Counted from the stretch's first letter, positions 8,849-18,595 are shown. The stretch: 64,000 nucleotides of DNA from DTU015 sp964641455 (GCA_964641455.1 CAZXLH010000003.1:1-64000), one strand, 5' to 3'. Numbers and translations: made by a program. The notes: a model not told the origin generated them from the letters alone.

Positions 8849-10993
8849 CTACCTGTTCCTCTTGTTCTTTCTTGAGTTACTTCTGAACTTGTTGTATTTG
8901 TTACGTCCTCTGTCGGACCGGTTACTTGAACCTTCGATACGGGTTGTAAGATTGATTCTTCCCAAATGATCGATTTCTGCTACTTTGACCAGAAACTCAT
9001 CGCCAATTTCGACTTTGTCTGCATTAACCTTACCCAAATCATTTGTGCGAACCAAACCGTCTTTACCCGGAAGAACCTCAACAAACACTCCAAAAGGAGC
9101 AATCCTCGTGACTTTCCCCATGTAGGTGTTGCCGACTTCGACTTCCTCGGTAATCTTCTCTACAATCTGTTTTGCCCTTAACCCTGTTTCTTCATCAGTT
9201 GATGCTATGAACACCCGGCCATCCTGCTCAATGTCGATCTTAACACCGGTTTCGTTGGTGATCTTGTTGATGGTCTTGCCGCCTGGGCCTATAACATCCC
9301 TTATCTTGTCAGGATCAATCTCCACAATAATGATTCTCGGAGCATAAGGCGACAGTTCTTCTCTGGGTTTGTCAATAGTCTGCAAGACTTTCTGCAATAT
9401 GAACATACGCGCTGCTTTCGCTTTCTTAAGCGCCGTTTGCAGAACCTCCCGGGTTACGCCCGATGTTTTAATATCCATTTGCAGGGCGGTAATTCCGTCT
9501 TCAGTTCCTGCAACTTTGAAATCCATATCACCCAAGGCATCTTCCATGCCTTGAATATCGGTAAGTATTACTTGCTTGTCGTCCCCTTTGACAAGCCCCA
9601 TGGCAATTCCCGCTACAGGCGATTTAATAGGAACTCCTGCGTCCATGAGAGACAAAGTGCTTCCACAAATTGAAGCCATGGAAGAAGAACCGTTAGATTC
9701 AAGCACTTCCGAAACAACCCTGATAGTATATGGGAACTCTTCTTCGCCGGGTATAACAGGCAAAAGAGCTCTCTCGGCAAGAGCACCGTGGCCAATCTCA
9801 CGACGGCCCGGGCCTCTTAATGGCCGGGTCTCCCCTACCGAAAAAGGAGGGAAGTTGTAGTGGTGAATATAACGTTTGAACTCTTCCAAACCGGTAGTAT
9901 CCAGTTCTTGAATATCGCTGGTAGCTCCAAGTGTTGCTATACTGAGAACCTGGGTCTGGCCCCTGGTAAAAAGCCCTGATCCGTGAACACGGGGGATAAT
10001 ACCGGCTTCACAACTCACCGGCCTAATCTCATCAGGCCTTCTGAAGTCCGGCCTGACCTCTTCATTGAGTATCATGGCCCTGACTTCCCGCCTCAGAATA
10101 TCATGAAATGCTTCGCCTATTTCATCTTCACGCTCAGGAAACTCCTCAGAAATCTGTTCAAATACTTCCTCGAGGACACCATCAATGGCTTCTTCTCTTT
10201 CGAGCTTATCCTTAATCCTGATAGCTTGCTGAAGTTTAGGGGTAGCGACTTCATCAACTCTGGCTGCTATGTCTTCAGCCGGAATAAAGAGCACAGGTTC
10301 CATCTTGGGTTTTCCGATTTCCTCTACTATCTGTTCCTGAACTGCCACTATCTGTTTTATTACTTCATGGCCTTTCATTATGGCATCTACAATTACATCC
10401 TCAGAAACCTCATTGGCGCCTGCTTCCACCATCAATATAGCATCTTTGGTTCCGGCAACCGTAAGCGTAAGTTCGCTTTCCTCAGTTTGTTTTACAGTAG
10501 GATTCATAATGAACTCACCGTCGACGAGGCCTACCTCTACAGCTCCTACAGGCCCATTAAAAGGAATATCGCTTACTGACAACGCTGCCGAAGCACCGAT
10601 CATGCCTGCAATTTCCGGGGAATAATCATGGTCTATTGCAAGAGGTATGATTACTATCTGTACATCATTGCGAAAACCTCTTGGAAAAAGTGGCCTAAGA
10701 GGCCTATCTGTCACCCTCGCTTGCAATATGGATTTCTCAGGCGGCCTGCCCTCGCGCCTTCCCCAGCTTCCGGGAATACGGCCTACTGCATACAGCCTTT
10801 CCTCAACGTCTACAGTGAGAGGGAAAAAATCTACACCTTCCCGTGGTTCCTTTGATGCAGTTGCAGTCACCAAAATGGTAGTGTCTCCGTGCTTGACGAC
10901 TACCGATCCGTTGGCCTGCCTTGCTACTTTGCCAAATTCCAGTACTAAAGGCTTGCTGTTTACCTCCAATGAATATCGTTTAAACCCATCCAA
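8849..10993 (-). CDS. pnp: Polyribonucleotide nucleotidyltransferase (PNPase)
   Basis: PNPase is the phosphorolytic 3'-5' exoribonuclease of mRNA decay. The order is two RNase PH-like domains (VARQANGSVVVKHGDT near the start; YNFPPFSVGE and GRREIGHGALAERAL in the second), a KH domain (DVIGPGGKTINKI) and an S1 domain (GNTYMGKVTRIAPFGVFVEV), then a basic tail. The best start is the TTG at 10993, about 9 bases after AAAGGAA; the upstream GTG at 11002 sits too close to that site. It follows rpsO, the common rpsO-pnp arrangement, whose shared mRNA is often self-controlled in other bacteria. Confidence 0.95.
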   Translation of the reverse strand: MDGFKRYSLEVNSKPLVLEFGKVARQANGSVVVKHGDTTILVTATASKEPREGVDFFPLTVDVEERLYAVGRIPGSWGRREGRPPEKSILQARVTDRPLRPLFPRGFRNDVQIVIIPLAIDHDYSPEIAGMIGASAALSVSDIPFNGPVGAVEVGLVDGEFIMNPTVKQTEESELTLTVAGTKDAILMVEAGANEVSEDVIVDAIMKGHEVIKQIVAVQEQIVEEIGKPKMEPVLFIPAEDIAARVDEVATPKLQQAIRIKDKLEREEAIDGVLEEVFEQISEEFPEREDEIGEAFHDILRREVRAMILNEEVRPDFRRPDEIRPVSCEAGIIPRVHGSGLFTRGQTQVLSIATLGATSDIQELDTTGLEEFKRYIHHYNFPPFSVGETRPLRGPGRREIGHGALAERALLPVIPGEEEFPYTIRVVSEVLESNGSSSMASICGSTLSLMDAGVPIKSPVAGIAMGLVKGDDKQVILTDIQGMEDALGDMDFKVAGTEDGITALQMDIKTSGVTREVLQTALKKAKAARMFILQKVLQTIDKPREELSPYAPRIIIVEIDPDKIRDVIGPGGKTINKITNETGVKIDIEQDGRVFIASTDEETGLRAKQIVEKITEEVEVGNTYMGKVTRIAPFGVFVEVLPGKDGLVRTNDLGKVNADKVEIGDEFLVKVAEIDHLGRINLTTRIEGSSNRSDRGRNKYNKFRSNSRKNKRNR

Positions 10994-11019
10994 TAAATAC
11001 ACTTCCTTTCACTTTCCCG

Positions 11020-11289
11020 CTAACCTCTCAAGCCAAGTCTCTGCACTATAGCCCTGTAACGCTCAGGAGACTCCCGATAGAGGTAATTTAAGAGTGCACG
11101 ACGTTGTCCGACCATTTTCAAAAGGCCTCTTCGGCTATGATGATCCGTCTTGTGAACTTTCAAATGCTCTGTCAAATACGAAATTCTCTTTGTCAAAAGT
11201 GCAATTTGAACCTCTGGAGAGCCTGTGTCATTTTCGTGGCGTTTGAACTCATCAATAATGGCTTTTTTTGTGGCAGAATCAAATGTCAA
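11020..11289 (-). CDS. rpsO: 30S ribosomal protein S15
   Basis: The 89-residue length and sequence are those of S15 (GSPEVQIALLTKRI, LKVHKTDHHSRRGLL and VGQRRALLNYL). It binds 16S rRNA in the central domain during early 30S assembly. The start is TTG, 5 bases after GGAGGTGTTC. The 70-base gap to ribF contains GC-rich stretches that could fold as an S15 autoregulatory leader, but I could not derive a convincing structure by eye. Confidence 0.97.
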   Translation of the reverse strand: MTFDSATKKAIIDEFKRHENDTGSPEVQIALLTKRISYLTEHLKVHKTDHHSRRGLLKMVGQRRALLNYLYRESPERYRAIVQRLGLRG

Positions 11290-11360
11290 TTAGAACACCT
11301 CCAAGTTTTGTAGCTACACCTTGAACCCAGCACTGCGCCGGAGGTACACCGAGCCGAGTC

Positions 11361-12368
11361 TCAAGGTAGATTAGCATAGAAAATTCTATCATAGGCTTCT
11401 ATGTGTGTAAATGAATTCCTGCCAGGGAATCCCATACCACACGTACCCAGAAACGATAAAGCAGTTTGTATATCTGTCTTTATCTGCTTTTTCAAAATCT
11501 CTTTACTCTCGAATTTCCGTTCTTCCCTAATATGCTTCATAAAGAACACTTGCATACGCTCACCGTACAGTTGTCCGCAAAACCCCGGGACATGCACTTC
11601 CAACCTGACATGTTCCCCGCCAAACGTAGGCCTCACCCCTACGTTTGCCACAGCAGGCTCAAGTTCTCGCCCACAGCCCCGGACCCATACTGCATAAACA
11701 CCGTTCTTAGGCATTAGTTTGTCAGCAGGAAAAGATACATTTGACGTTGGCGTGCCCATTTGCCTGCCACGGCCATCGCCACGGACAATTGGCCCATAAA
11801 CGCAATAGGGCCGTCCCAGAAGCCGGCCGGCCTCTTCTACGTCACCGGCTCCAAGCAGCTGCCTAATCCTTGTGCTTGAAACTACTTTACCGCCGACTTT
11901 ATACGGCGGCACAACTTCTACTTCAAAACCCATTTCCTCGCCAAATTCCATAAGGCGCTCAGGGGTTCCCTGCCTTTTGTAACCAAAACCAAAGTTGAAC
12001 CCACATACAACGAGATTTGCCTTGATTTGAGTTCTAAGGTAATTGCCGGCAAACTCCCTGGGAGACATTCTGGATACGTCTTTGGTAAAAGGTATTGCCC
12101 AGAAATAATCTACCCCAAGGCCCTCAAGAAGAGCCTTCTTCTCGTCCAAAGGCGTAATCAAGGTTGCATACCTGCTCTTAGACCTGGTCAGGCTCTTAGG
12201 GTGCGGATGGAACGTTACTGCAATGACCGGCAGGTTAACTTCCTCCTTGATTGCCAGAGCCTTCTTGAAAAGTTGCCTATGGCCGAGATGTACTCCATCA
12301 AACGCACCGATGGCTGCAATTGTATTGTGTGATTGTAAATCGATCCATGGTCTGACTACGGTCTTCAA
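11361..12368 (-). CDS. ribF: Bifunctional riboflavin kinase/FAD synthetase
   Basis: RibF makes FMN from riboflavin and FAD from FMN. The N-terminal nucleotidyltransferase has IGAFDGVHLGHRQLF and TFHPHPKS; the flexible loop SSTRIRQLLGAGDVEEA follows near residue 165. The C-terminal riboflavin kinase shows GRGRQMGTPTSNV and PKNGVYAVWV. At 335 residues it is about 20 longer than usual because of a C-terminal tail after the kinase helix. The start is TTG. It lies 6 bases after truB in the translation operon. The FAD product serves the many flavoenzymes of the downstream island, though that link is only contextual. Confidence 0.95.
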   Translation of the reverse strand: MKTVVRPWIDLQSHNTIAAIGAFDGVHLGHRQLFKKALAIKEEVNLPVIAVTFHPHPKSLTRSKSRYATLITPLDEKKALLEGLGVDYFWAIPFTKDVSRMSPREFAGNYLRTQIKANLVVCGFNFGFGYKRQGTPERLMEFGEEMGFEVEVVPPYKVGGKVVSSTRIRQLLGAGDVEEAGRLLGRPYCVYGPIVRGDGRGRQMGTPTSNVSFPADKLMPKNGVYAVWVRGCGRELEPAVANVGVRPTFGGEHVRLEVHVPGFCGQLYGERMQVFFMKHIREERKFESKEILKKQIKTDIQTALSFLGTCGMGFPGRNSFTHIEAYDRIFYANLP

Positions 12369-12374
12369 TGGGCA

Positions 12375-13349
12375 TCACTCTTCCCGAATCAATACTTTCT
12401 CATATTTGATTCTATACGATTTGTCTTCATCCATGGCAACAGAAAGTACACAAGCTATGTCTTGACGTTGGGCAGAACTGTCTGAATAAACCCCGACCAA
12501 TATATCTTTTTTGCCGCAATCATTTTTACGCGGGCGGTTTAGCCAAGCCTCAATACTTTCAGGTTCCTGAAAAGCGCTGGGATCAAGTGGCTTTCCATGT
12601 ATTACGCAAGAAATTGCATCCGGCTTAAGCTCAAACAACGGAAAATCTGCAAAAACATTGTATGGGCTTAAAAGCACATCTTCCAATTGGAATTTGAGCA
12701 GCCTGTTCTGCAAAGAAGACATAAGCAAAGCGTCTTTTAGCATGAATCTGCCTACCCTTGTCCGTAAGAGATATGAAACTGTAGCACCGCAACCCAACTC
12801 TGCGCCCAAATCAGTAGCAAGAGTTCTAACATATGTGCCTCGCCCTACCCTAAGAGAGAAAACGCCTTTAGGGTAAGGCCCACGGCGCCAGTGCAAAAGG
12901 CGAAATTCATGAACATTCACCTTACGTTCAGGTGGCTTTACCGGTATACCCTGCCTGGCAAGCTTATGAAGCCTTTGCCCCTTGACTTGCACTGCAGAAT
13001 ACGCAGGTGGAATTTGCCTGATGACACCTGTGTATTTGGGCAGCAAACTTACAACCTTGGACGCTTCTAAATGAGGACATGGCTTCTTTGAAATAATTCC
13101 TCCGTCTAAATCGCAGGTATCAGTGGAAATTCCAAATGTAAACTCAGCCAGATACTCCTTATCCTGATCCAGCAGGTATTCAGAAAGACGTGTATATGAA
13201 CCTAACGCTACAGGTAACACGCCCTGGGCCATTGGATCCAAAGTACCCAGATGGCCCGCTCTTTTCTGGCTGAATATTCGCCTTACCTCAAGAACCACAT
13301 CGTGAGAGGTAACGCCTTTAGGCTTCAAAACATTTAAGAATCCGTACAT
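12375..13349 (-). CDS. truB: tRNA pseudouridine-55 synthase
   Basis: TruB converts U55 of the tRNA T-loop to pseudouridine. The N-terminus GFLNVLKPKGVTSHDVV and the catalytic loop RAGHLGTLDPMAQGVLPVALG, whose Asp is the nucleophile, are clear. IPPAYSAVQVKGQRLHKLAR and VSCGRGTYVRTL-like VGRGTYVRTLATDLG follow. At 324 residues it includes a C-terminal PUA-like extension. Its start overlaps the end of nrnA by 16 bases, which points to translational coupling. Confidence 0.95.
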   Translation of the reverse strand: MYGFLNVLKPKGVTSHDVVLEVRRIFSQKRAGHLGTLDPMAQGVLPVALGSYTRLSEYLLDQDKEYLAEFTFGISTDTCDLDGGIISKKPCPHLEASKVVSLLPKYTGVIRQIPPAYSAVQVKGQRLHKLARQGIPVKPPERKVNVHEFRLLHWRRGPYPKGVFSLRVGRGTYVRTLATDLGAELGCGATVSYLLRTRVGRFMLKDALLMSSLQNRLLKFQLEDVLLSPYNVFADFPLFELKPDAISCVIHGKPLDPSAFQEPESIEAWLNRPRKNDCGKKDILVGVYSDSSAQRQDIACVLSVAMDEDKSYRIKYEKVLIREE

Positions 13350-14341
13350 ATTCCCAACTCATCTAAGACCCTAAATACCCGGGCTTTGACTTGTTCCAAA
13401 GTTCCCTCTAAAACTACGCCTGCAGCCCTTGGATGGCCACCGCCGCCCAAGGAAACAGCAACTTCCGATACATCCACCTTCGACCTGGACCTCAGGCTCA
13501 CATGTATACCCGTTCTCTTTTTACTTTCCTTGAAACACACAGCAACTTCGACCCCTGCAATGGCACGGGGATAATTGATTATTGAGTCTGCATCTTCATA
13601 TACTGCCCCTACATCTTCCATCATCTTGGCCGTTACTTCTATTGAAGCAAGTTTTCCGCCTCTATGCACCCTTAACGTGTTAAGGGATTCCCGGATAAGC
13701 AATATTGACGAAAGGCTCCTGGTTTCATAGAGGTAGTCTGCCACTTGTGACGGGTTAACCCCTAAGTCGACTAGCGCAGCAGCAACGTGAAAACATCTTG
13801 GGCTGGTATTCTGATATCTGAAACTCCCTGTATCACTTACCAACGCCGCATACAGGCAGGTTGCAACATCACTGCCAATCTCTGCACCCATAGCCTTGAG
13901 CAAAAAGAATACCAGCTCTCCGGTAGCAGCAGCATCAGGGTCCACTAAATTAACGTCACCGAATCCGGAATTGGACACATGATGATCAATATTTATCCAG
14001 ATTGTGTTTCCGGCAAACTGTAATGCGTTGCCGGCCCTCTCAGGATCAGTGCAATCCAAAAACACTGTAAGATCCGGGCCGATATCTTCCGGTTCCACAG
14101 TTGAAGTTGTTACATGTAGATGGCTTCCGGGCAAGAAGTCATAAGCGGCAGGATGAGGATCTTGAGAAAGCAGCAACACCTGCTTGTCAAGAGATGAAAG
14201 AACCAGGGCAAGCGCAAGGCCTGAACCTATGCAGTCGCCATCCGGTTTTTCGTGTTCCAAAATCAAGATCCTATTGCTCGCACCTATAACCGCCGCTATC
14301 TGCTTAAAAACTTGCTTATGAGGAATTACTCCCCTGACCAT
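13334..14341 (-). CDS. nrnA: DHH-family oligoribonuclease / pAp phosphatase
   Basis: NrnA degrades short RNA oligonucleotides and dephosphorylates pAp in Bacillota. The DHH phosphoesterase motifs are present: HEKPDGDCIGSG (residues about 29-40), VFLDCTDPERAG, IDHHVSNSGFGDVN (the DHH motif) and, in the DHHA1 domain, GGGGHPRAAG near residue 300. The length of 335 is close to the family norm (about 315-325). It sits between rbfA and truB, its usual neighbours in Clostridia. Confidence 0.93.
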   Translation of the reverse strand: MVRGVIPHKQVFKQIAAVIGASNRILILEHEKPDGDCIGSGLALALVLSSLDKQVLLLSQDPHPAAYDFLPGSHLHVTTSTVEPEDIGPDLTVFLDCTDPERAGNALQFAGNTIWINIDHHVSNSGFGDVNLVDPDAAATGELVFFLLKAMGAEIGSDVATCLYAALVSDTGSFRYQNTSPRCFHVAAALVDLGVNPSQVADYLYETRSLSSILLIRESLNTLRVHRGGKLASIEVTAKMMEDVGAVYEDADSIINYPRAIAGVEVAVCFKESKKRTGIHVSLRSRSKVDVSEVAVSLGGGGHPRAAGVVLEGTLEQVKARVFRVLDELGICTDS

Positions 14342-14383
14342 CGCTTCCTGGCTCCTCTATTCTCATTCGGGCAATTCTCAGGA

Positions 14384-14749
14384 TTACTCCTCTTGCTTAG
14401 GCTCACTTTCAGACTTCTTTATCTCCGAAAGCAGTTTCGACACCCGCATGCTGTATTCGATACCTTCATCAAGAACAAACTGTAACTCGGGAGCATATCT
14501 TATACCTAATGCTTTTGAAATTTCGGACCTGATAAGGCCTTGTGCACTCTTGAAACCTTCCATGGTTCTTTTCTTGTCTTCGTCAGAACCCAATACGCTA
14601 ACGTATATCTTGGCCAACGACAAATCTCTGTTAACTTCCACGTTGACAATACTGGCAAATCCTATTCGCGGATCTTTAAGCCGTCGTAACATCAGCTCTG
14701 ACACAATCTCACGAATTGATGCTGCAATCCTCTCTTGTCTTTGTGCCAC
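14384..14749 (-). CDS. rbfA: Ribosome-binding factor A
   Basis: RbfA is a KH-like cold-shock and 30S maturation factor acting at helix 1 of 16S rRNA. RLKDPRIGFASIVNVEVNRDLSLAKIYVSVLG and the LGIRYAPELQFVLDEGIEYSMRV segment are characteristic. I choose the GTG at 14749 (VAQRQERIAAS), since the family starts there and GGGGTGG lies just upstream. A longer frame reaching 14782 would overlap ylxP. It follows ylxP in the operon. Confidence 0.92.
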   Translation of the reverse strand: MAQRQERIAASIREIVSELMLRRLKDPRIGFASIVNVEVNRDLSLAKIYVSVLGSDEDKKRTMEGFKSAQGLIRSEISKALGIRYAPELQFVLDEGIEYSMRVSKLLSEIKKSESEPKQEE

Positions 14750-14765
14750 GAGCACCACCCCACAG

Positions 14766-15053
14766 TCATGTAATAATGTCAATTTGGAAGTTCAAGACCA
14801 GGCCATCAATGTTGTTCTCAATCCATAAAACAGCCCTTTGCAGCACTTCCGTCACATGGCTTCCTTGGTTGGAAACGAAAGCCATGCCTACAAGGGCTCT
14901 GCCCCAAGTATCATTAGCCCCTACTTCCGCACAGGACAAGCCGAACTTCTGCCGTAATCTCGTAATAAGGCTGCTCATAACCCGCCGCTTCTCTTTCAAC
15001 GAGTGAACTCCAAAAAGCCTTATATCCACCAAGCACTGCCCTACTATCATCAT
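14766..15053 (-). CDS. ylxP: YlxP-like DUF503 protein
   Basis: This 95-residue protein is a DUF503 member: VGQCLVDIRLFGVHSLKEKRRVMSSLITRLRQKF, then VGANDTWGRALVGMAFVS. It is regularly found between infB and rbfA in Bacillota. Its biochemical role is unknown, although context suggests ribosome assembly or translation. A GGAG site lies 4 bases before the ATG. Confidence 0.9.
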   Translation of the reverse strand: MMIVGQCLVDIRLFGVHSLKEKRRVMSSLITRLRQKFGLSCAEVGANDTWGRALVGMAFVSNQGSHVTEVLQRAVLWIENNIDGLVLNFQIDIIT

Positions 15054-15107
15054 ACAACTCCATGTACCACATCATTTGCCTGACTTCCAACAACCCTGAA
15101 TCGGAAT

Positions 15108-17246
15108 TTAGGCCGGTTTTACCTCTTTCATAACAAACACTTCTATTACGTCTCCCGGTTTTATATCTTGATACCGTTCAAGCCCGATACCACATTCATA
15201 ACCCTGGGCGACCTCAGAAACATCATCCTTAAACCGCTTTAGAGAAGAAATTTTGCCCTCATATATGATTCTTCCGTCTCTCACAAGCCTGACACCTGCG
15301 CCACGGGTCACCTTACCGCTCGTAACATAGCAACCTGCCACAGTGCCGACATTGGGTACGTGGAAAGTATCTCTGACCTCCACCCTTCCCACCAAAACTT
15401 CCTTGAATTTAGGCTTAACCAGGCCTTTGAGCATGTTTTCGACATCTTCAATAAGTTCGTATATGATTCTGTAAGTTCTAATCTCAACGTTTTCGAACTC
15501 GGCTACACTTCTCGCATTAGCGTCAGGCCTTACGTTGAACCCAAGAATCTTTGCCCCGGATGCCTTGGCCAGCATTACGTCTGACTCAATTACGGCGCCA
15601 ACGCCGGAATGAAGAATTTCCATCCTCACTTCACCTTTTTTGATTTTGCCAAGGGCTTGTAAAATTGCTTCAAGAGATCCCTGGACGTCGCTTTTTATGA
15701 TTAACTTGAGTTCGCGCATTTCTTCTTCCTCTTGCATCTTAAGAAAATCCTCAAGGCTCATTGTACTCACAGACATTTCTTGTTCGCGTCTTTCAAGTTT
15801 CCGCTTTTCTGTAACCTGTTTCGCGGTTTTTTCATCGTCCACGACAAGGAAAGTATCTCCCGCCTGGGCAAGTTGTTCAAGGCCAACCAGTTCAACAGGC
15901 GTTGAAGGCCCTGCTTTTTGCACTTGCTTACCTCTTCCGTCATACATGGCCCTAATGCGCCCCCAGGTAGTATCCGTTATAACTACGTGGCCTACCTCGA
16001 GAACTCCCGACCTGACAATGCCTGTAGCAACAGGCCCTCGCCCTTTGTCCATCTCAGACTCAATGATATAGCCTCTGGCCTTCCGCGTAGGATCAGCCTT
16101 TAGTTCTTGCATCTCAGCCACAAGCGACACCATCTCGAGAAGTTCATCTATTCCCTGCCTTGTTTTCGCCGATACCTCAACAACAACAGTTTCTCCTCCC
16201 CATTCCTCAGGTACGAGCCCAATCTCAGTGAGCTGCTGTTTTACCCGATCTGGCTTGGCTCCAGGCTTATCAATCTTGTTGACAGCTACAATAACGGGTA
16301 CCTCTGCTGCCTTGGCATGGTTAGCAGCTTCAATTGTCTGGGGCATAACCCCATCATCAGCTGCAACTACAAGCACTGCAACATCAGTAATCTTCGCACC
16401 TCTCGCCCTCATCTGGGTAAATGCCTCGTGGCCTGGGGTATCAAGGAAAATGAGTTTTCTGTCTTCATGCCGAACCAGGGAAGCTCCTATGTGCTGTGTA
16501 ATTCCGCCTGCTTCTCTCGCAGTTACGTTTGTATCTCTTATGGCATCCAACAGAGATGTCTTACCATGATCAACGTGGCCCATAACAGTAACAACAGGCG
16601 GCCTTGGCTCAGCCTTATCAGGATCGTCAGGCTTGCCCAATTCAAGAGCGATCTTCTCTTCTACGGTTTTTTCCGGTTGTTTTACAGTTACCGCACAGCC
16701 AAGTTTCTCAGCCACTTTACAGGCTAATTCCTCAGGAACATTCTCATTGATGCTTACCAGAGCCCCAAAACCCATCAAGGTCCGCTGTACGGTGCTAACC
16801 GGCACACCGATCAACGTTGCCAATTCCCTTACCGGGGTATCTCCTTGGATAACCACACGCCTGGCTCCAATCACAAGCTTACTTGGCTTGCGATTGGATC
16901 TGGTTCTTGGTTTATGGCCTCCTCTGCCACCCTTTCGGGACGTTCTGCGGCCACGCCCTTTTCTATCCCGTCTCTCATTCCCTTGTGAATTATTTTCATT
17001 GCGCGTACTACCGGTTTTTTCCTGAGGTTTGTCCCTCGTAACCGTAGTTCGTGCTGATTTCTGTCTGTTTTCGGAACGGCTCTTTGCGGCCGATAGCTTT
17101 CGTCTGACATCTTGGCATATGGCTTCATCCAAAGCCGCCATATGGTTCTTTATCTCAATTCCCATTTCGTTCAAATTGGCGATCAAAACCTTTGAATCCA
17201 GTCCAAGTTGCCTTGCAAGCTCATAAACACGGATGCGTTTTGCCAT
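15108..17246 (-). CDS. infB: Translation initiation factor IF-2
   Basis: IF-2 is the GTPase that brings fMet-tRNA to the 30S subunit and drives subunit joining. The IF2_N motif lies at the start (RVYELARQLGLDSKVLIANLNEMG), followed by a basic low-complexity linker (residues about 55-125) and a second IF2_N. The G domain has GHVDHGKTSLLD, DTPGHEAF and NKIDKP, and domains II to IV close with the FNVRPD region and EVRDTF. The length is 712 residues. A GGAGGTG site precedes the ATG. It directly follows ylxR with a 14-base gap; the ylxQ (L7Ae-like) gene usually between them is absent. Confidence 0.97.
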   Translation of the reverse strand: MAKRIRVYELARQLGLDSKVLIANLNEMGIEIKNHMAALDEAICQDVRRKLSAAKSRSENRQKSARTTVTRDKPQEKTGSTRNENNSQGNERRDRKGRGRRTSRKGGRGGHKPRTRSNRKPSKLVIGARRVVIQGDTPVRELATLIGVPVSTVQRTLMGFGALVSINENVPEELACKVAEKLGCAVTVKQPEKTVEEKIALELGKPDDPDKAEPRPPVVTVMGHVDHGKTSLLDAIRDTNVTAREAGGITQHIGASLVRHEDRKLIFLDTPGHEAFTQMRARGAKITDVAVLVVAADDGVMPQTIEAANHAKAAEVPVIVAVNKIDKPGAKPDRVKQQLTEIGLVPEEWGGETVVVEVSAKTRQGIDELLEMVSLVAEMQELKADPTRKARGYIIESEMDKGRGPVATGIVRSGVLEVGHVVITDTTWGRIRAMYDGRGKQVQKAGPSTPVELVGLEQLAQAGDTFLVVDDEKTAKQVTEKRKLERREQEMSVSTMSLEDFLKMQEEEEMRELKLIIKSDVQGSLEAILQALGKIKKGEVRMEILHSGVGAVIESDVMLAKASGAKILGFNVRPDANARSVAEFENVEIRTYRIIYELIEDVENMLKGLVKPKFKEVLVGRVEVRDTFHVPNVGTVAGCYVTSGKVTRGAGVRLVRDGRIIYEGKISSLKRFKDDVSEVAQGYECGIGLERYQDIKPGDVIEVFVMKEVKPA

Positions 17247-17260
17247 CCGAAATCACCTCC

Positions 17261-17548
17261 TCACTCCAAACTTCCCTCATACTCAAATATAGAGCGTTCT
17301 AACTCTGCTATCAAAGAAGAGGATGGTTCCACACCCAGGGCCTTGCCTAAGCGCTGCTTTTTCACCATTTGCCTGAAGCAGCGTTCGCTGGGGCAAACGT
17401 AAGCACCTCGGCCTGCCTTCTTACCTGTAGGGTCTAACTCCACCTTGCCGTCTAAAGTTCGGACAATTCTGATCATCTCTCGTTTCGGCTTTACCCTCTG
17501 ACACCCCAGACAGGTTCTTTGAGGCAGTTTCTTGAGCACGGTTACCAC
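17261..17548 (-). CDS. ylxR: YlxR RNA-binding protein (DUF448)
   Basis: YlxR/RnpM is a small RNA-binding protein between nusA and infB. The RTCLGCQRVKPKREMIRIVR motif and GRGAYVCPSERCFRQMVKKQRLGKAL are diagnostic, with cysteines in the first and last thirds. The start is either the GTG at 17548 or, more likely from the spacing to GGGGTGG, the GTG at 17539. Studies of homologues suggest binding to RNase P RNA. Confidence 0.92.
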   Translation of the reverse strand: MVTVLKKLPQRTCLGCQRVKPKREMIRIVRTLDGKVELDPTGKKAGRGAYVCPSERCFRQMVKKQRLGKALGVEPSSSLIAELERSIFEYEGSLE

Positions 17549-17578
17549 CCCTATTCAAGTTAAATTCAATTTTGAATT

Positions 17579-18595
17579 TTACATATTGCGCTCAGACCTA
17601 ATATCAATCTTCCAACCGGTAAGCTTAGCTGCAAGCCTGGCGTTTTGCCCGTCACGCCCAATTGCCAAAGACAGTTGATTGTCAGGGACTATTACCCTCG
17701 CTATTTTATCCGTGTGATTCGCCTCTACACGCAGTACTCTTGCAGGACTCAAAGCATTGCCCACAAATACCTGAGGGTCATCGTCCCACTCTATGATATC
17801 TATCCTTTCTCCGCGAAGCTCTTGGACAATTACCTGGACTCGCGAACCCCTGGGCCCTACGCAAGCTCCAAGAGCGTCAACTTCAGGAAGATTAGCCTTT
17901 ACAGCCACTTTTGATCTTGAGCCTGCTTCACGTGCCATACCCTTTATCTCAACAACTCCGTCTCTGATCTCGGGCACCTCCAGTTCAAGTAGCCTTTTCA
18001 ACAACCCAGGATGGGTTCTTGAAAGCAAAATCTGCGGGCCCTTGGTAGTCTTTTTCACCTCAAGAACATAAGACTTGATCCTGTCTCGTTCACGATATCT
18101 TTCGCCTCTGGGCTGTTCCTGAGACAAAATAAAACCTTCCGCTCTTCCCAAGTCAACAATAACCACGCCTCTGTCGACGCGAATTATCTGGCCTGTAACT
18201 ACGTCTCCTTCCCGCTCGGAAAACTCGTCATAGATCATATCCCGTTCTATATCACGAAGTTTCTGCATTACTACCTGTTTTGCAGTCTGGGCAGCAATTC
18301 TGCCGAAACCTTGAGCAGGAATCTCTTCTTCTACGTAATCTCCCTCTTGGTACTTAGCGCTAATGTTTTTAGCTTCGCTAATTAAAATATCCCTTTGAGG
18401 GTCTCTTACATCAGATACAACTTGACGGCGGGAGAGGACCTTAATGTTCCCAGTCTCCCGGTCGAATTGTATTCTTACATTTTCAGTTGTGCCAGAATGC
18501 TTACGATAAGCTGACAAAAGAGCAGCTTCCATAGCCTCTATAAGATCGTCTTTTGAAATGCCTCGTTCTCGCTCGAGTTGATCCAAGGCACTCAT
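17579..18595 (-). CDS. nusA: Transcription termination/antitermination protein NusA
   Basis: NusA binds RNA polymerase and nascent RNA and modulates pausing and termination. The N-terminal polymerase-binding domain (ALDQLERERGISKDDLIEAME), an S1 domain (GDVVTGQIIRVDRGVVIVDLG) and two KH domains (LGACVGPRGSRVQVIVQEL and LAIGRDGQNARLAAKLTGW) are in order. The 338-residue length is normal for Bacillota, which lack the C-terminal acidic repeats of E. coli NusA. It follows rimP in the operon. Confidence 0.96.
   Translation of the reverse strand: MSALDQLERERGISKDDLIEAMEAALLSAYRKHSGTTENVRIQFDRETGNIKVLSRRQVVSDVRDPQRDILISEAKNISAKYQEGDYVEEEIPAQGFGRIAAQTAKQVVMQKLRDIERDMIYDEFSEREGDVVTGQIIRVDRGVVIVDLGRAEGFILSQEQPRGERYRERDRIKSYVLEVKKTTKGPQILLSRTHPGLLKRLLELEVPEIRDGVVEIKGMAREAGSRSKVAVKANLPEVDALGACVGPRGSRVQVIVQELRGERIDIIEWDDDPQVFVGNALSPARVLRVEANHTDKIARVIVPDNQLSLAIGRDGQNARLAAKLTGWKIDIRSERNM

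Noticed and set aside
9983..10579. A 198-codon plus-strand frame antisense to pnp
   Set aside because: Shadow of a highly conserved gene; no ribosome binding site or family signal.
16107..16727. A 206-codon plus-strand frame antisense to infB
   Set aside because: Shadow frame inside the IF-2 G domain.
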